A DNA stretch of 64,000 nt from Methanolobus tindarius DSM 2278 (GTDB lineage: Archaea; Halobacteriota; Methanosarcinia; Methanosarcinales; Methanosarcinaceae), in assembly GCF_000504205.1 (NCBI RefSeq), contig NZ_AZAJ01000001.1, positions 2,764,879 through 2,828,878 on the forward strand. Direction: 5' to 3'. A program made the position numbers and the translations under genes. The notes beneath the pieces were generated by a model. That model was given only the letters and a program-made list of their open reading frames with translations, was not told where the DNA came from and ran no database searches. Shown piece after piece: positions 1 through 7,929 of this stretch. How positions within the stretch are numbered: position 1 is the stretch's first letter; every line of letters starts with the position of its first letter.

Positions 1-260
1 ATTTTTTTTTCATAAATCCAGAAGGCATAGATAGGCAGGTATAGAATGATAATATACATTGGTGCACTGGCAAGATATATCGGATCAGGTCTGCTGGTAA
101 CTGAAAGTATGCGGGTCACTGTTAAGAATGTAGTAAACATGACCCAGAGGAATACGTAAAACTGAAAAAATGTTCCAGTTCTTCCACCTGCTTCATTTTG
201 AAGTGTATAGGTGAGGGATCTTGTAATATCATTAAGAGGTCCCAGCTTCAGTTGAACCAC
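1..260 (-). CDS. Membrane protein, N-terminal part only
   Basis: The frame enters the window from the left edge, so only the first ~86 residues are visible. They begin VVQLKLGPLNDITRSLTYTL, followed by two strongly hydrophobic stretches (about residues 33-50 and 65-83) separated by a short polar loop, which implies an integral membrane protein. I place the start at a GTG at 258-260 because an AGGT-type ribosome site lies just upstream and a TATA box (revcomp of 298-305) would start transcription near 275. The frame stays open further upstream without another good start. It is transcribed divergently from the HEPN-like gene. I do not recognise the family. Confidence 0.6.
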   Translation of the reverse strand, partial: MVQLKLGPLNDITRSLTYTLQNEAGGRTGTFFQFYVFLWVMFTTFLTVTRILSVTSRPDPIYLASAPMYIIILYLPIYAFWIYEKK

Positions 261-297
261 CTTTCTACCTTGATGCCAATTATCTTGTAAAGTATTA

Positions 298-305
298 CTT
301 ATAAA
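298..305 (-). promoter_or_regulatory. TATA box of the left-edge gene
   Basis: On the minus strand this reads TTTATAAG inside the context TATATTTATAAGTA, a good archaeal TATA box. It sits ~40 nt before the GTG at 260. The rest of the 236-nt divergent spacer (261-496) holds a second TATA-like element, TTATATAC near 451-458, facing the plus-strand gene. I see nothing else in it. Confidence 0.5.
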
Positions 306-496
306 TATATTAGTGAGTCAATAGCTCTTATACGTTTTGCATTCACTTCTTAAAGTAAGATTAATGATGAGTTCATCATTTACCGTCAGATATATATTTG
401 ATAATACGGAAATAGCATTCCTAATCAACCTGGATTCGTAGCTGCTGATAGTTATATACTGAATTAATTCACAATGTCCTGATGAGGAGGCTAATG

Positions 497-940
497 ATGA
501 GACTGGAACTTATGGAGAAGAGATCAAGATTTGATGATTTTGAAAAGGAGTATCGTGACTCCAAAGCATACCTTCGCAGGGCTAAACTATTTCTGGAACA
601 GGGGCAGGATCACACTGTAGTTTTCAATGTAGCTTCACTGGCTCTTGAACGTTATCTTGTGGCACTTTGTTACCTTTATGATATGGAACCCTACAACCAC
701 AATTATACATGTCTGATGGATACTGTTGAGATGTTCATGAAAGTACCGAAAGAACTCAATGAAGAGATAAGGTCAATGGATAAGATATTCGATATCTGTT
801 CTCTTGATGATTACTTCCACGGAGATCCGGAAGTTTCAGATATGGAGCGTATCCTGGTAATGTGTGAAGAAGTGGAAGGACTTTTTGACCAGAAAAAAAT
901 AGAATCATTCAGAGAATCTTTGTTGACTGATTCTGAATAA
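497..940 (+). CDS. HEPN-like helical protein
   Basis: A small soluble all-helical protein of 148 aa. The pattern near residues 20-55 (YRDSKAYLRRAKLFLEQG, then a block ending in ALERYLVALC) is the layout of HEPN-type domains, in which an N-terminal helix carries the amphipathic repeat and a second helix packs on it. HEPN proteins are often RNases or nucleotide-binding partners. The usual RxxxxH catalytic motif is not evident here, so activity is doubtful. The start is taken at ATG 497 because AGGAGG (485-490) is spaced correctly for it; an ATG at 482 would overlap that site. No partner minimal nucleotidyltransferase lies beside it. Confidence 0.6.
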   Translation: MRLELMEKRSRFDDFEKEYRDSKAYLRRAKLFLEQGQDHTVVFNVASLALERYLVALCYLYDMEPYNHNYTCLMDTVEMFMKVPKELNEEIRSMDKIFDICSLDDYFHGDPEVSDMERILVMCEEVEGLFDQKKIESFRESLLTDSE

Positions 941-953
941 TCTTGTTTAAAAG

Positions 954-991
<38 letters not shown>

Positions 992-1145
992 CTATTTTTG
1001 AAAATTATTTAACTTTATTTTATTTTTTAGTATTACATTTTTTAGTATTACTATAGTTGGAACTATAGGCCATAATTCTTAAATATAAATCTTCCCTCTA
1101 AAACATGTAAAATTTTAATTTTATATAAAAATTATAATTATGTTG

Positions 1146-1166
1146 CTGGCATATCTGAAATGCCAG
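1146..1166 (+). promoter_or_regulatory. Leader hairpin before the lipoprotein gene
   Basis: CTGGCAT and ATGCCAG form a perfect 7-bp inverted repeat around a 7-nt loop, ending 23 nt before the start codon at 1190. It could be an operator or a structure in the mRNA leader. A TATA-like TTAAATATAAAT at ~1079-1090 lies upstream, so transcription could begin before the hairpin. Confidence 0.45.
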
Positions 1167-1189
1167 TAATTTTAATTATGGGTGGATGA

Positions 1190-2269
1190 ATGAAAATGAG
1201 ATTTAAAATACTATTTGTATTACTTTTAGTAAGCACAGTACTTTTTAATTCAGGTTGTATAGGTGAGGATTTCACTGCTGATCAGATAGCTGAGAAAATG
1301 CAGAAAAAGCAGGCAGGTATTGAGGATATGTCTGCTACAGTTCATATGACAATGACAAATGAAGCTGGAACTCAGGAGATGGAGTATGAGACACTCCAGA
1401 AGATGCCTGATAAGACTAAAAGTGTTGTAGTCTATCCAGAAGAGATGGCAGGTCAGGTAACAGTCTCCGATGGAGAGAAAATGTGGATATATTACCCAGA
1501 CGCTAACAAGGTTACAATTATGACAATGCCGGAAATTTCAGATGACTTCGAGGTAGATTATACATCAATAATTGGGGATCTGCTAAATGAAACAGATGCC
1601 TCACTTGTAGGTACTGAAAATGTTGATGGCAGAGACACTTTTATATTAATGCTGGTTCCAAAAGATGAAGAAGACAGCCTGCATGCATCAGATATGAAAG
1701 TCTGGGTAGATGATGAAACATGGACTCCATTAAAAATAGAAATGGGTACAGAAGATACCTATCAGATTACTGTAGAATACAGAAATTTTGAAATAAATAC
1801 TGGCATATCTGATGATGAATTCGAATTCGAGATACCTGAAGGTGCAGAGGTCACAGAGATTGATAATTTTGATGACATGCTTCCTGTTTCAATGACAATT
1901 GAAGAGGCACGGAATTTATCGGACTATGAAATTACCACTCCTTCTTATTTACCTGAAGGTTACGAATTAAATAACGTAATGTTTAGTAATACTTCTATTT
2001 CAGCAGACATTGATGAATCAGTTACGCTGATGTATTCTTATGATGACAATGGTATCATAATAACTGAAATATTCTATAATGGAGAAATAGATCAGAATTC
2101 AATAATGCTGGAAAGTGAAACAGTCTCTGTCAATGGGGAGGAAGCTGATCTCTATTCCATGTATGATAATTCTTTAATGCTTCAATGGAAACACGATAAC
2201 GCTATGCTTACTCTCAGTGCTTCTCTTGACCGGAATGAAATTATTCAGATAGCTGAATCGATGGAATAA
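1190..2269 (+). CDS. LolA-fold lipoprotein with DUF4367-like tail
   Basis: A predicted membrane-anchored lipoprotein of 359 aa. Residues 1-23 are a signal sequence ending in a lipobox (NSGC, Cys23). Residues ~30-225 have the alternating strands and the 'SDGEKMWIYYPDANKV' block typical of LolA/LppX-like carrier folds found in many archaeal lipoproteins. The C-terminal ~110 residues (from 'MTIEEARNLSDYEITTPSYLPEGYEL') match the pattern of the DUF4367 domain. It stands alone, with a hairpin before it and a terminator-like hairpin after it. Its cargo and role are unknown; carrying a lipid or hydrophobic compound at the cell surface is inference from the fold. Confidence 0.75.
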   Translation: MKMRFKILFVLLLVSTVLFNSGCIGEDFTADQIAEKMQKKQAGIEDMSATVHMTMTNEAGTQEMEYETLQKMPDKTKSVVVYPEEMAGQVTVSDGEKMWIYYPDANKVTIMTMPEISDDFEVDYTSIIGDLLNETDASLVGTENVDGRDTFILMLVPKDEEDSLHASDMKVWVDDETWTPLKIEMGTEDTYQITVEYRNFEINTGISDDEFEFEIPEGAEVTEIDNFDDMLPVSMTIEEARNLSDYEITTPSYLPEGYELNNVMFSNTSISADIDESVTLMYSYDDNGIIITEIFYNGEIDQNSIMLESETVSVNGEEADLYSMYDNSLMLQWKHDNAMLTLSASLDRNEIIQIAESME

Positions 2270-2294
2270 TAAAAACTGTAATTTTAACGGATGT

Positions 2295-2325
2295 ATGTAG
2301 TTCTTCCGGACTACATATTTTCTCG
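2295..2325 (+). terminator. Hairpin terminator after the lipoprotein gene
   Basis: ATGTAGT and ACTACAT form a perfect 7-bp stem around an 8-nt loop, followed by ATTTTCT. It lies 26 nt after the stop codon. Confidence 0.55.
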
Positions 2326-2477
2326 TTTTTACTCAACTGGTTTTTGTCCTCTTTAGAACGACAGTGTACTTAATAGTACTTCGTAGTCATCTACAAAACC
2401 CTGCATTTTCTTTTCAGTATTTCTGTACAATTCTTTGTATAAAAGCAATAACCTTTGTAATTGTATTCTGTACAGCA

Positions 2478-2528
2478 GCATCGGAATATGCCGCCTTTGG
2501 CGGATGGTTGCATTGTTCTTTGTTTTCC
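2478..2528 (+). repeat. Dispersed hairpin repeat, copy A
   Basis: This begins GCATCGGAATATGCCGCC and continues with TTTGGCGGATGG; CCGCC-TTT-GGCGG forms a tight hairpin. Near-identical sequences occur at 17923-17967 (plus) and 5575-5615 (minus). A TATA-like TTGTATAAAAG near 2430 lies ~45 nt upstream. The copy is ~208 nt downstream of the lipoprotein gene, in its orientation, and ends 24 nt from the converging ABC-ATPase gene. The family resembles a small RNA or a short non-autonomous repeat more than a gene. Confidence 0.7.
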
Positions 2529-2552
2529 AATTATTTGTCAGGCTTAACATAT

Positions 2553-3596
2553 TCAGATAATATGAGTGGCTGAAGCCTTGAAAGTAAGATAAACCCATGA
2601 TCCCGGGTAAAGACCCATATCATCATAGGCTCTTTTTGTAAGCACAACTCTTAAAGGAATTCCTGTGTCAATCACAAGATTGACAGTTGACTTCATTCTG
2701 GTAATTTCAGTCAGAACACCACTGAATGAATTCTGGGCACTTGAATCAATAGGGTCTTTTGACAGCAGGATATCCTCCGGTCTGATAGAAACACTCACAT
2801 CACCTGATTTGAGTGTGCTTGAAATAATGGTTAGTCCATTAACCCCTATCTCTGCCAGTTCATCCCTGATAACTGATGTTCCGTGGAAAATGTTCTCAAC
2901 ACCTACAAAATCAGCAACAAAAGCCGAATTCGGCTTTCTGAAAACTTCATCTGGCGTACCTATCTGATGAATTTTACCGTCATGCATGATGGCTATTCTG
3001 TCGGCAAGGGCGAAGGCCTCTTCAAAACTATGAGTCACATGGATGGTAGTTGTTTTCTTTAACTGGTGTATCCGCAGGAGTTCCTGCCTCAGACGAGCCT
3101 TTGTTCCTGAATCAAGAGCAGACAGAGGTTCATCTAACAGAAGAAGATCAGGTTCCGTTATAATTGCCCGTGCTATTGCCGTTCTTTGCTTTTCCCCGCC
3201 GCTCAATGTTGAAGGATGACGGTCAAGCAGATATGCTATTCCAAGAAGCTCTGCTATTCTTTCAACCTTTTCCTCAATTTCAGATTTATCAAAACCCTTG
3301 TACTGAAGTCCGAATCCTATATTTCCCCTGATATTCATATTGGGAAACAGCATGAAATCCTGATAGACCATACTTATATTCCTGTCTTTTGGAAGAAGAC
3401 AGGTTACATCATAATTGTTGATCAATATAGAACCCAGATCCGGATAATATATACCTGCAATCGATTCCAGAAGTATTGTCTTACCGGATCCTGTGGGACC
3501 AAGTATGCAGAAATATTCCCCTTCTTTTACACAAAGGTTTATGCTTTCAAGTTCAAACTCGCCAAGTTTAATTGAAAGATCACTTACTTCTATCAT
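2553..3596 (-). CDS. modC: Molybdate/tungstate ABC transporter ATPase
   Basis: The ATP-hydrolysing subunit of an oxyanion importer. The Walker A motif GPTGSGKT is near residue 35, the Q-loop VYQDF follows, then the signature LSGGEKQR, Walker B LLLLDEP and an H-loop (VTHSF). The last ~70 residues form a TOBE/MOP-like domain, which in ModC/WtpC proteins can bind the oxyanion and regulate transport. The length of 347 aa is normal for the family. It is the last gene of a three-gene operon (binding protein, permease, ATPase). Whether the substrate is molybdate, tungstate or both cannot be read from the sequence. Confidence 0.85.
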   Translation of the reverse strand: MIEVSDLSIKLGEFELESINLCVKEGEYFCILGPTGSGKTILLESIAGIYYPDLGSILINNYDVTCLLPKDRNISMVYQDFMLFPNMNIRGNIGFGLQYKGFDKSEIEEKVERIAELLGIAYLLDRHPSTLSGGEKQRTAIARAIITEPDLLLLDEPLSALDSGTKARLRQELLRIHQLKKTTTIHVTHSFEEAFALADRIAIMHDGKIHQIGTPDEVFRKPNSAFVADFVGVENIFHGTSVIRDELAEIGVNGLTIISSTLKSGDVSVSIRPEDILLSKDPIDSSAQNSFSGVLTEITRMKSTVNLVIDTGIPLRVVLTKRAYDDMGLYPGSWVYLTFKASATHII

Positions 3597-3631
3597 ATTA
3601 ACCGTTCAGCAAACCTAATTGACTATAATGC

Positions 3632-4486
3632 CTAGTAGAGCTTTGCCAATCCTCCCTTGCGTTCGAATAGATAGAGAGTTACCCCTGAAATTAGTATCAA
3701 TATGGTTGCAGCAGCAATTGCAAGGTCAAGTTCACCTGAAGACATGTTCAGGTAAAGAGCTATCGGAAGCGTCTCAGTCTTCATTCTGGTAGCTCCTGCA
3801 AGCATTAGCACCGCACCGAATTCCCCCATTCCTCTTGACCATGTTATGACCGAACCTGCGATCATTCCATTCTTTGAAAGAGGAAGTGTTGTCCTGATAA
3901 AAGCCTGGAAAGGCGTGCAACCAAGTGTCTGTGCCACATGTTCGTATCTTGGATTAATACCTTCAAAAGTTGAACGCATTATCCTGAGCATCAGGGAAAT
4001 ATTCACTGCAAACTGCGCCATTATTATCCCGGGAACTGTGAATACGAACTTAAGTCCCACATCCGCCAGAAAGCTTCCAACACTGGTTGTACCGAATATA
4101 AGCAGCAAGCCAAGTCCTGCAACAATTGGAGGTAGTGCCATTGGCAGATCGAGAACCGTATTGATAATAGCCTTTCCACGGAAATGATATCTTGCAAGTG
4201 AATATGAAACCGGAACTGCTATCAGTATGCACATTAAAGTTGAAATTGCAGATGTCAGCAAGCTGAGACGAATTGCAAATTGAATTTCCAGGGAAATTAT
4301 ATTTGTTATAAGACTTACCGGATCTGTGTGAGTGATTATCTGAAATATCAGAGTTGAAACGAAAAGAGTAAGCAGGAGCATGAGAATAAGATTTGCATGC
4401 TTAAATCCGGTTCTTTGCATTAATGCACCTGCTTCGTTTTTATTGTTTTTAATTTTATTTTTTAGATTTATCTCATATTTGTTCAT
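3632..4486 (-). CDS. modB: Molybdate/tungstate ABC transporter permease
   Basis: An integral membrane permease of 284 aa with about six hydrophobic segments and the ABC-permease EAA loop (seen as 'EHVAQTLGCTPFQAFIRTTLPLSKNG'). It forms the channel for the oxyanion delivered by the lipoprotein encoded 5 nt upstream. The N-terminus has a Lys/Asn-rich extension of ~20 residues before the methionine of 'MQRTGFKHANLIL', which could be the true start. I keep the upstream ATG because it is closely coupled to the stop of the binding-protein gene. Confidence 0.85.
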   Translation of the reverse strand: MNKYEINLKNKIKNNKNEAGALMQRTGFKHANLILMLLLTLFVSTLIFQIITHTDPVSLITNIISLEIQFAIRLSLLTSAISTLMCILIAVPVSYSLARYHFRGKAIINTVLDLPMALPPIVAGLGLLLIFGTTSVGSFLADVGLKFVFTVPGIIMAQFAVNISLMLRIMRSTFEGINPRYEHVAQTLGCTPFQAFIRTTLPLSKNGMIAGSVITWSRGMGEFGAVLMLAGATRMKTETLPIALYLNMSSGELDLAIAAATILILISGVTLYLFERKGGLAKLY

Positions 4487-4491
4487 CAGAT

Positions 4492-5349
4492 TCAGTTAGC
4501 ATCCAAATAGGCATACTTTTCATCTGGATAAAGTGTGAATCCATATTCTTCAAAAATACTGTGACCTTCATCTGAAACCACAAAGTCTACAAATTCAGCA
4601 GCAATTTCCGGATTCTCAGATGTTGTCAGGGTTGCTATTGGAACTATCTTTATGATGTTATCGTCCTCTGCAATTTCTATTACATTTACAGCATCATTAT
4701 TCCTGACAAGGTCTTCCCATACTATTGAAGCATCCGCCTGGCCAAGTGTGATGTATGTTACAAGTTCATTGACTGTTGCCCCTCTTGAAACAACGTTATC
4801 TTCAGTCTGGTTATAGATACCTTTTTTTGTCAACATCTTATCACATAATACACCGATGGCTGCTGCTTGTGGATCTCCAAGCACAACACTGACATCATCA
4901 TTTGCGAGATCATCAAGACTATCGATGTTTGCAGGGTTATCCAGCGGAGTGATAATCACAGGGACATGATATGCAACATTGCTGGAGTTGTCAACAAATC
5001 CTTTTTCGGCTGCTACTTCAAAGTAATAGGTTGCACCTGGCATGTAAACATCACCTTCACCTGTAAGTTCAATCTGAGTCAGAAGTGTGTTGGACCCGGC
5101 ATAATTGTACTGTACAGGAACACCATATTCTTCTTCGAATAAAACTCCAATTTCGTCCATTGGCTTACGCATTCCGGCACCACAGTAAACCAGAAGTGTT
5201 TCTTCACTTACCTGTTCACCTAAATTACCTGAGTCTGGAACTGATTCATCCTGATCGCCTACGGAATCACTTGTTGAATCAACACAACCCAGAAACAGGA
5301 TACAGGAAATCAATAATAAGAAAACTATAATGTGTTTTTTATTTACCAT
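4492..5349 (-). CDS. modA: Molybdate/tungstate-binding lipoprotein
   Basis: The extracellular substrate-binding protein of the importer. Residues 1-22 are a signal sequence ending in the lipobox LFLGC, so the mature protein is probably lipid-anchored. An acidic, Ser-rich linker (~23-50) follows, then a ModA-like core: 'LLVYCGAGMRKPMDE', 'YNYAGSNTLLTQIE' and the later 'GQADASIVWEDLV' are typical ligand-loop blocks of this family. It is first in the operon and preceded by a 386-nt spacer carrying a TATA box and a palindrome. Confidence 0.85.
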   Translation of the reverse strand: MVNKKHIIVFLLLISCILFLGCVDSTSDSVGDQDESVPDSGNLGEQVSEETLLVYCGAGMRKPMDEIGVLFEEEYGVPVQYNYAGSNTLLTQIELTGEGDVYMPGATYYFEVAAEKGFVDNSSNVAYHVPVIITPLDNPANIDSLDDLANDDVSVVLGDPQAAAIGVLCDKMLTKKGIYNQTEDNVVSRGATVNELVTYITLGQADASIVWEDLVRNNDAVNVIEIAEDDNIIKIVPIATLTTSENPEIAAEFVDFVVSDEGHSIFEEYGFTLYPDEKYAYLDAN

Positions 5350-5431
5350 CCAATCCTCTCCTTAAAATCAATCTCGAATGTATGTTATGCCCTTTCGAGC
5401 ACAACATCATTCCAAGTAGCAATGTTCGGAG

Positions 5432-5482
5432 TGTTATGTTTGACATAACATAACGACACTTCCTTGGCATGTTTACTATAAA
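5432..5482 (-). promoter_or_regulatory. Promoter and operator of the oxyanion transporter operon
   Basis: On the minus strand a TATA-like TTTATAGT (revcomp of 5475-5482) predicts transcription from about 5453. Immediately downstream, 5432-5450 is a perfect inverted repeat, TGTTATGT-TTG-ACATAACA. A repressor bound there would cover the start site. The half-site resembles the TTAT-containing boxes known for ModE-type regulators, but the regulator is not in the window, so the link is inference. An extra TGTTATG half-site occurs near 5388. Confidence 0.55.
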
Positions 5483-5509
5483 TAACTTCCTACTAAGGGA
5501 CCCTGTAGA

Positions 5510-5530
5510 AATCCTATTTATATGAGTGAT
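5510..5530. repeat. Solo sequence resembling an IS terminal repeat
   Basis: The stretch GGGACCCTGTAGAAATCCT shares CTGTAGAAATCCT exactly with the left end of the intact IS at 55427, whose end reads GGCTCTGTAGAAATCC. No transposase lies here. A loosely matching inverted copy (ATTTCCTACGGGGC) occurs near 5682-5695, so 5510-5697 could be a small decayed element that encloses hairpin repeat copy C. This is weak evidence. Confidence 0.35.
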
Positions 5531-5574
5531 ACAGAAATTCTCTTTTTCATTTCCACAAAAACAACCGGCAATCT

Positions 5575-5615
5575 AAAAGCAAAGTACCCATCTGCCAAAG
5601 GCGGCACATTCCTTT
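5575..5615 (-). repeat. Dispersed hairpin repeat, copy C
   Basis: Read on the minus strand it contains GGAATGTGCCGCCTTTGGC followed by AGATGGGTACTTTGCTTTT, matching copies A (2478) and B (17923). The hairpin stem has one substitution (GGCAG for GGCGG). It lies ~120 nt downstream of the flavin split-barrel gene and in the same orientation. Confidence 0.65.
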
Positions 5616-5735
5616 GTTACTATCCTGAATACGATTGAAATATCTCAGTTATTAAAAATTGTTGAGTCCAAAACGAGTAGCAGTATTTCCTACGGGGCAG
5701 TAGAAATAGAGTTAAAAAGGAGTAATGGAAGTTAC

Positions 5736-6143
5736 TTAGAGTAACTTCTTTCCGGCATCAGGGCCGCTCTTACATTCAAAGACGTCTGTGATCTTCATCT
5801 TGACAAGGAATTTTGCTGGGAAACGGTCGCTCTTTGCTTTTACCATCTTGCGCATTTCGTCATATTCCTCTCCACGGTCAATGATCTTTACGTCTCCTTT
5901 GACCTGGAAGCAACCATTGATCTCCGGTCCCCATACATATATTGCACATTTTGGATTTGCCCTGAGGTTCTCCATTGTCTTGAGGAAGAAGTTGTCCACG
6001 ATCCAGATTGTCTCTAAATCTTCCTGAAGGAAGCACATTCCAATAGGAATTACGTTTGGAACACCGTCTTTTGATGCGGTTGCCAGTGGGAAGATCTTCA
6101 TCTTTTCAAACTCTGTTTTCATCTCATCTGTTAATTTAACCAT
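5736..6143 (-). CDS. Pyridoxamine 5'-phosphate oxidase-like flavin protein
   Basis: A 135-aa split-barrel protein that probably binds FMN or F420. The pattern 'FPLATASKDGVPNVIPIGMCFL', then 'IWIVDNFFLKTMENLRANPKCAIYVW', is characteristic of the PNPOx-like family, in which the strand after ATAS lines the flavin site. Proteins of this size are usually dimers. Pathway and substrate cannot be assigned; pyridoxine biosynthesis here uses pdxS-pdxT, so a role in PLP salvage is not required. It is a single-gene unit. Confidence 0.75.
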   Translation of the reverse strand: MVKLTDEMKTEFEKMKIFPLATASKDGVPNVIPIGMCFLQEDLETIWIVDNFFLKTMENLRANPKCAIYVWGPEINGCFQVKGDVKIIDRGEEYDEMRKMVKAKSDRFPAKFLVKMKITDVFECKSGPDAGKKLL

Positions 6144-6197
6144 CGATATTACCTCTACGTTTCAAAATAAAAAGTACAGTAATTGTACTCTTTAATC

Positions 6198-6257
6198 AAG
6201 CTTAAGCTTTTTCATTAGTGGATTCAAATGGATGTTGGATGTAAGAATCAAATGGAT
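6198..6257 (-). promoter_or_regulatory. Palindrome and direct repeats upstream of the flavin protein gene
   Basis: AAGCTTAAGCTT at 6198-6209 is a perfect 12-bp palindrome 54 nt before the start codon. Further upstream, TCAAATGGAT occurs twice (6224-6233 and 6248-6257). These could be regulator sites; there is no direct evidence of use. Confidence 0.35.
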
Positions 6258-6380
6258 ATAGTATTAAGCAGAGAAACACCTTCAAAAGGATGAAATACAG
6301 GATTTAAATTTGTGAAATTCTATATCTGGAAGAAGGAGTTAAGGAAAGTAGTAAGTATGTTTTAGCACTTTCATTTCAAA

Positions 6381-6404
6381 AAAATAGACGGAGGATTAAC
6401 CCTC
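6381..6404 (-). terminator. Hairpin terminator of the PEF-CTERM gene
   Basis: On the minus strand GGAGG and CCTCC form a stem around a 6-nt loop, followed by GTCTATTTTTTT. It lies just past the stop codon of the gene ending at 6415. Confidence 0.65.
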
Positions 6405-6414
6405 CACTTAATTA

Positions 6415-7086
6415 TTAATCCTTCCTACGCTGGAAAATAAATGCCAACCCAATCACAGCAGCTACTGGAAGCGCTACTGATGGGAATTCCGGAATATTTT
6501 GAGAATTTATAGGAGGACATGCAATGGCAAACTCGCCGACTGCGTAATAATCTTCACATTGCAATGTAATCGAATCTACATGAGTGCCATCAGTGGTGTA
6601 GAAGCCGAAGTACTGTGCACCAGAATCACCATTGACTGCAATGGTTGTAGTCGTCCCATCATCTGCTGTAGCAGTTATGTCAAAAATATCGTATGAACAT
6701 GGTTCAACATAGAAGTAGAATGCACCGGTATCATCAGGCATTGTCATTGTAAGGGATGTTTCTCCCTTTGTGGAATATACATCACCAGCATATTCATGAC
6801 TCCATGTTGCCCAACCATGACCAATTATACAGTGTGATACCGGGATAGAGAAGTCGAGAGTGCCACCACAAGGTGTTGATAAGAACGAGATATCAGTGTA
6901 TAAAGGATTTGTGTCGGCAGGGAATGGTGTCATTGTGTATGGTCCAAGATTTGTAGGAGGAGCATCTGTTCCGGGGCTTGTGTCGTAAGAGATACTCGCA
7001 CTAGCTACACCAGCAGCTCCAACAAGCAACATTGTCAGCAAAGCACTTTTGATTACTATTTTGATGAAATCTGTTTTTATTTTCAT
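6415..7086 (-). CDS. Secreted PEF-CTERM surface protein
   Basis: A 223-aa exported protein. An N-terminal signal peptide (~1-31, ending ASA) precedes a Ser/Thr/Asp-rich domain with at least five cysteines. The C-terminus is a tripartite sorting signal: the motif IPEFPS at ~199-204, a hydrophobic helix, and a basic tail QRRKD. This is the PEF-CTERM signal known to pair with an archaeosortase in methanogens, so the protein is probably cleaved and attached to the surface. The central domain is not recognised. A TATA-like element lies in the AT-rich DNA near 7130-7145, and a U-run terminator follows the gene. Confidence 0.8.
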   Translation of the reverse strand: MKIKTDFIKIVIKSALLTMLLVGAAGVASASISYDTSPGTDAPPTNLGPYTMTPFPADTNPLYTDISFLSTPCGGTLDFSIPVSHCIIGHGWATWSHEYAGDVYSTKGETSLTMTMPDDTGAFYFYVEPCSYDIFDITATADDGTTTTIAVNGDSGAQYFGFYTTDGTHVDSITLQCEDYYAVGEFAIACPPINSQNIPEFPSVALPVAAVIGLAFIFQRRKD

Positions 7087-7242
7087 TATTATACCACCAT
7101 CAAGCTAAAAAGCAATTTTTGGTGGCTGATGTATATTAGTATAATATAAGTTTATTTCCTAATTAGTTATCCAAATGAGTATGAATGATGAAACTAATAC
7201 TACTATCAACATAATATGTTAAATCCAAATATGTAATATTTT

Positions 7243-7836
7243 TCAAAACAGCTTATCCAAAAAATACTGGTGAACCCTCAGATCCTCAGTAAGCTCAGGA
7301 TGAAATGCCAGTGCAAGAACATTTCCTTGTTCAGCAGCTACTATCATATCATCGATTTTAGCAAGGACTTTTACATCATCTCCTGCTTCAACGATTCCCG
7401 GTGCTCTGATGAACACTGCGTTGTACGGTGTGTCGAGGAATGGGAGTTCAAGTCCGATCTCAAAGGAATCACGCTGTCTTCCGAAGGCATTTCGGTTGAC
7501 TGTGGTGTCCATGAGTCCTAAAAGGTGCTGGTGGGTTTTGGCTACCTGCTCGTCTCCGGCAGTTGCCAGAAGAATAAGACCGGCACAGGTTCCCATGATT
7601 GGTTTGCCTGCTGCGTTCATCTCTCTAATTTCATCGGCGATGCCTTCACGCATGAGCAGCTTTCCAAGGGTTGTGCTTTCTCCGCCTGGAAGTACAAGTG
7701 CATCACATTCAGGGACGATTCCCTTGTGTTTGATAGTAACAACTTCTCCATTCTCTCCACGCTGCCTGAGGGCATTTTCAAGAGCCTCAACGTGTTCGGA
7801 AACATCTCCCTGAATAGCAATAACACCTAATTTCAT
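7243..7836 (-). CDS. pdxT: PLP synthase glutaminase subunit PdxT
   Basis: This subunit hydrolyses glutamine and channels ammonia to PdxS for pyridoxal 5'-phosphate synthesis. It is a class-I glutamine amidotransferase of normal length (197 aa). The nucleophile is Cys84 in MGTCAGL and the partners are His179 and Glu181 in FHPEL; the PGGEST oxyanion block is at ~50-55. It lies 93 nt downstream of pdxS on the same strand and is probably co-transcribed. Confidence 0.95.
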   Translation of the reverse strand: MKLGVIAIQGDVSEHVEALENALRQRGENGEVVTIKHKGIVPECDALVLPGGESTTLGKLLMREGIADEIREMNAAGKPIMGTCAGLILLATAGDEQVAKTHQHLLGLMDTTVNRNAFGRQRDSFEIGLELPFLDTPYNAVFIRAPGIVEAGDDVKVLAKIDDMIVAAEQGNVLALAFHPELTEDLRVHQYFLDKLF

Positions 7837-7929
7837 ATGATCACGTTTTAGTTAGTATGTAAGGTTAGTATTGTAAATAAAATAAATCAAAACAATAATA
7901 ATCAGAATAAATAAGAATTGGGGATGGGG

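Noticed and set aside
2353-2598. Overlapping frames on both strands around hairpin repeat copy A
   Set aside because: No ribosome sites, poor composition, and they run across the hairpin repeat and terminator.
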